A stretch of DNA of 64,000 bases from Acidiphilium sp. C61 (GTDB lineage: Bacteria > Pseudomonadota > Alphaproteobacteria > Acetobacterales > Acetobacteraceae), in contig NZ_CACTIA010000005.1 of assembly GCF_902712915.1 (NCBI RefSeq), positions 2,194,001 through 2,258,000 of the forward strand, in the 5' to 3' direction. Position numbers and translations under genes: made by a program. The notes beneath the pieces were generated by a model that saw only the letters and a program-made list of their open reading frames with translations, did not search any database and had not been told where the DNA came from. How positions within the stretch are numbered: position 1 is the first letter of the stretch; every line of letters starts with the position of its first letter. Positions 63,456 to 64,000 of this stretch are shown here, piece after piece.

Positions 63456-64000
63456 CCCTGTGCGTCCTGTGTCGCCGCCGGGGCGGGCCGCCAGTCGCGG
63501 AAGTACAGGCGGCCCAGACTTGCAGCAAGATCCATCAACAGGAGCTGAGCCTGGTCCAGATAGTCGTGAAGATTGCCGGCGAGCAGGCGCTGTGTTGGCG
63601 CGACATAGACATACTCGCGCAGGTACTCCGCCTGTTCGAGCGGATCGCCGAGGCCTTGGAGATGATGTAGCCGGGCGAGATCGCCGAGATGCGCCTCGAT
63701 CCGGCGAACACAGAGCAGCAGCGAGCGCGGAAAGGACGGATCGCGCAACAGGAAACTGACTACATCCCCGATCGAGGCGCGGGCAGAGGAGAGCTGGCGG
63801 AACGCGTGATACCCGGCTGCGGCCCGCAACACTGCATACCATTGCGTAATCTCGATGACCTTGCCGGTTTCTCCTGCCCGCGGCGAAAGCAGGTGATATT
63901 TGATGTCGAGCAGGCGCGTCGTCTGGTCCGCCCGTTCGATCAGCCGGCCCAGCATGTAGAAATGCCAGCCCTGGCCGCGATACATCGTCCCCTCAGTGAT
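63452..64000 (-). CDS. Alpha-E (DUF403) domain protein, truncated by the window edge
   Basis: The visible 183 residues are the C-terminal part of an alpha-E helical-bundle protein: GWHFYMLGRLIERADQTTRLLDIKYHLL, ITQWYAVLRAAAGYHAFR, ASIGDVVSFLLRDPSFPRSLLLCVRRIEAHL and FRDWRPAP. These proteins are encoded with an ATP-grasp enzyme and a transglutaminase-like protein in a conserved, poorly understood cluster that may modify a peptide or protein. The frame is open to base 64000 (ITEGT precedes the ATG at 63985), so the true start is outside. Confidence 0.88.
   Translation of the reverse strand: MTEGTMYRGQGWHFYMLGRLIERADQTTRLLDIKYHLLSPRAGETGKVIEITQWYAVLRAAAGYHAFRQLSSARASIGDVVSFLLRDPSFPRSLLLCVRRIEAHLGDLARLHHLQGLGDPLEQAEYLREYVYVAPTQRLLAGNLHDYLDQAQLLLMDLAASLGRLYFRDWRPAPAATQDAQG

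Overview
The window is GC-rich chromosomal DNA from an alphaproteobacterium, most likely an Acetobacteraceae member close to Acidiphilium. This rests on family-level gene orders (miaA-ilvB-ilvH; yceD-rpmF-plsX-fabH-ihfA-merR followed by tRNA-Pro), a phasin for polyhydroxyalkanoate granules, an acidophile-style fused cytochrome-porin, and abundant IS5/IS66 elements. No rRNA gene or species marker is present, so the genus is an inference.

Layout. 1-24912 is mostly core genome: the 3' end of pepN, metY, recQ, a Cyc2-like outer-membrane cytochrome-porin with a small cytochrome c, ilvH/ilvB/miaA, serB, a CoA-binding protein, a GH17 membrane protein, a SPOR-containing D,D-carboxypeptidase, a phasin, a beta-propeller protein, tRNA-Pro, an IS5-family element, the merR-ihfA-fabH-plsX-rpmF-yceD operon, bamE, a PhoX-like protein and gabD. 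24926-25015 is tRNA-Ser(UGA), the attachment site of a 12.4-kb integrated element (25016-37408). That element has a tyrosine integrase, an AlpA-like regulator, a primase-polymerase, a DUF3987 helicase-like protein and a lone tail tape-measure protein, with no capsid, portal or terminase gene. Its two ends carry mirror-image arrays of the heptamer AACCGCA. 37409-42168 is an insertion hotspot: an IS66 element sits inside a damaged IS5-family copy, which also carries a 102-bp palindromic mobile repeat. 42166-51115 holds a GNAT gene and an amine/amino-alcohol catabolic cluster (Fe-alcohol dehydrogenase, glutamine-synthetase-like ligase, AraC regulator, APC permease, two aldehyde dehydrogenases). 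51420-63403 is an amide-utilisation region: MetX-like hydrolase, aliphatic amidase, NCS1 permease, LuxR-type response regulator, a very large permease-histidine-kinase fusion, formamidase, FmdB and a Ni/Co transporter. The window ends in an alpha-E protein.

Most notable items. (1) A 1,135-residue protein fuses an entire NCS1 permease, a Cys-rich module, a histidine kinase and a receiver. It lies beside a stand-alone paralogous permease carrying the same Cys-rich module and is divergent from formamidase: a likely transceptor kinase for amides. (2) A family of 102-bp two-hairpin repeats flanked by TA, resembling Rhizobium RIME and Brucella Bru-RS elements, has one copy cleanly inserted into a transposase gene and others that form the stop codons of neighbouring genes. 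(3) The satellite-like island has mirror-image terminal heptamer arrays and a lone tape-measure gene. (4) A Cyc2-like porin-cytochrome is paired with a soluble cytochrome c.
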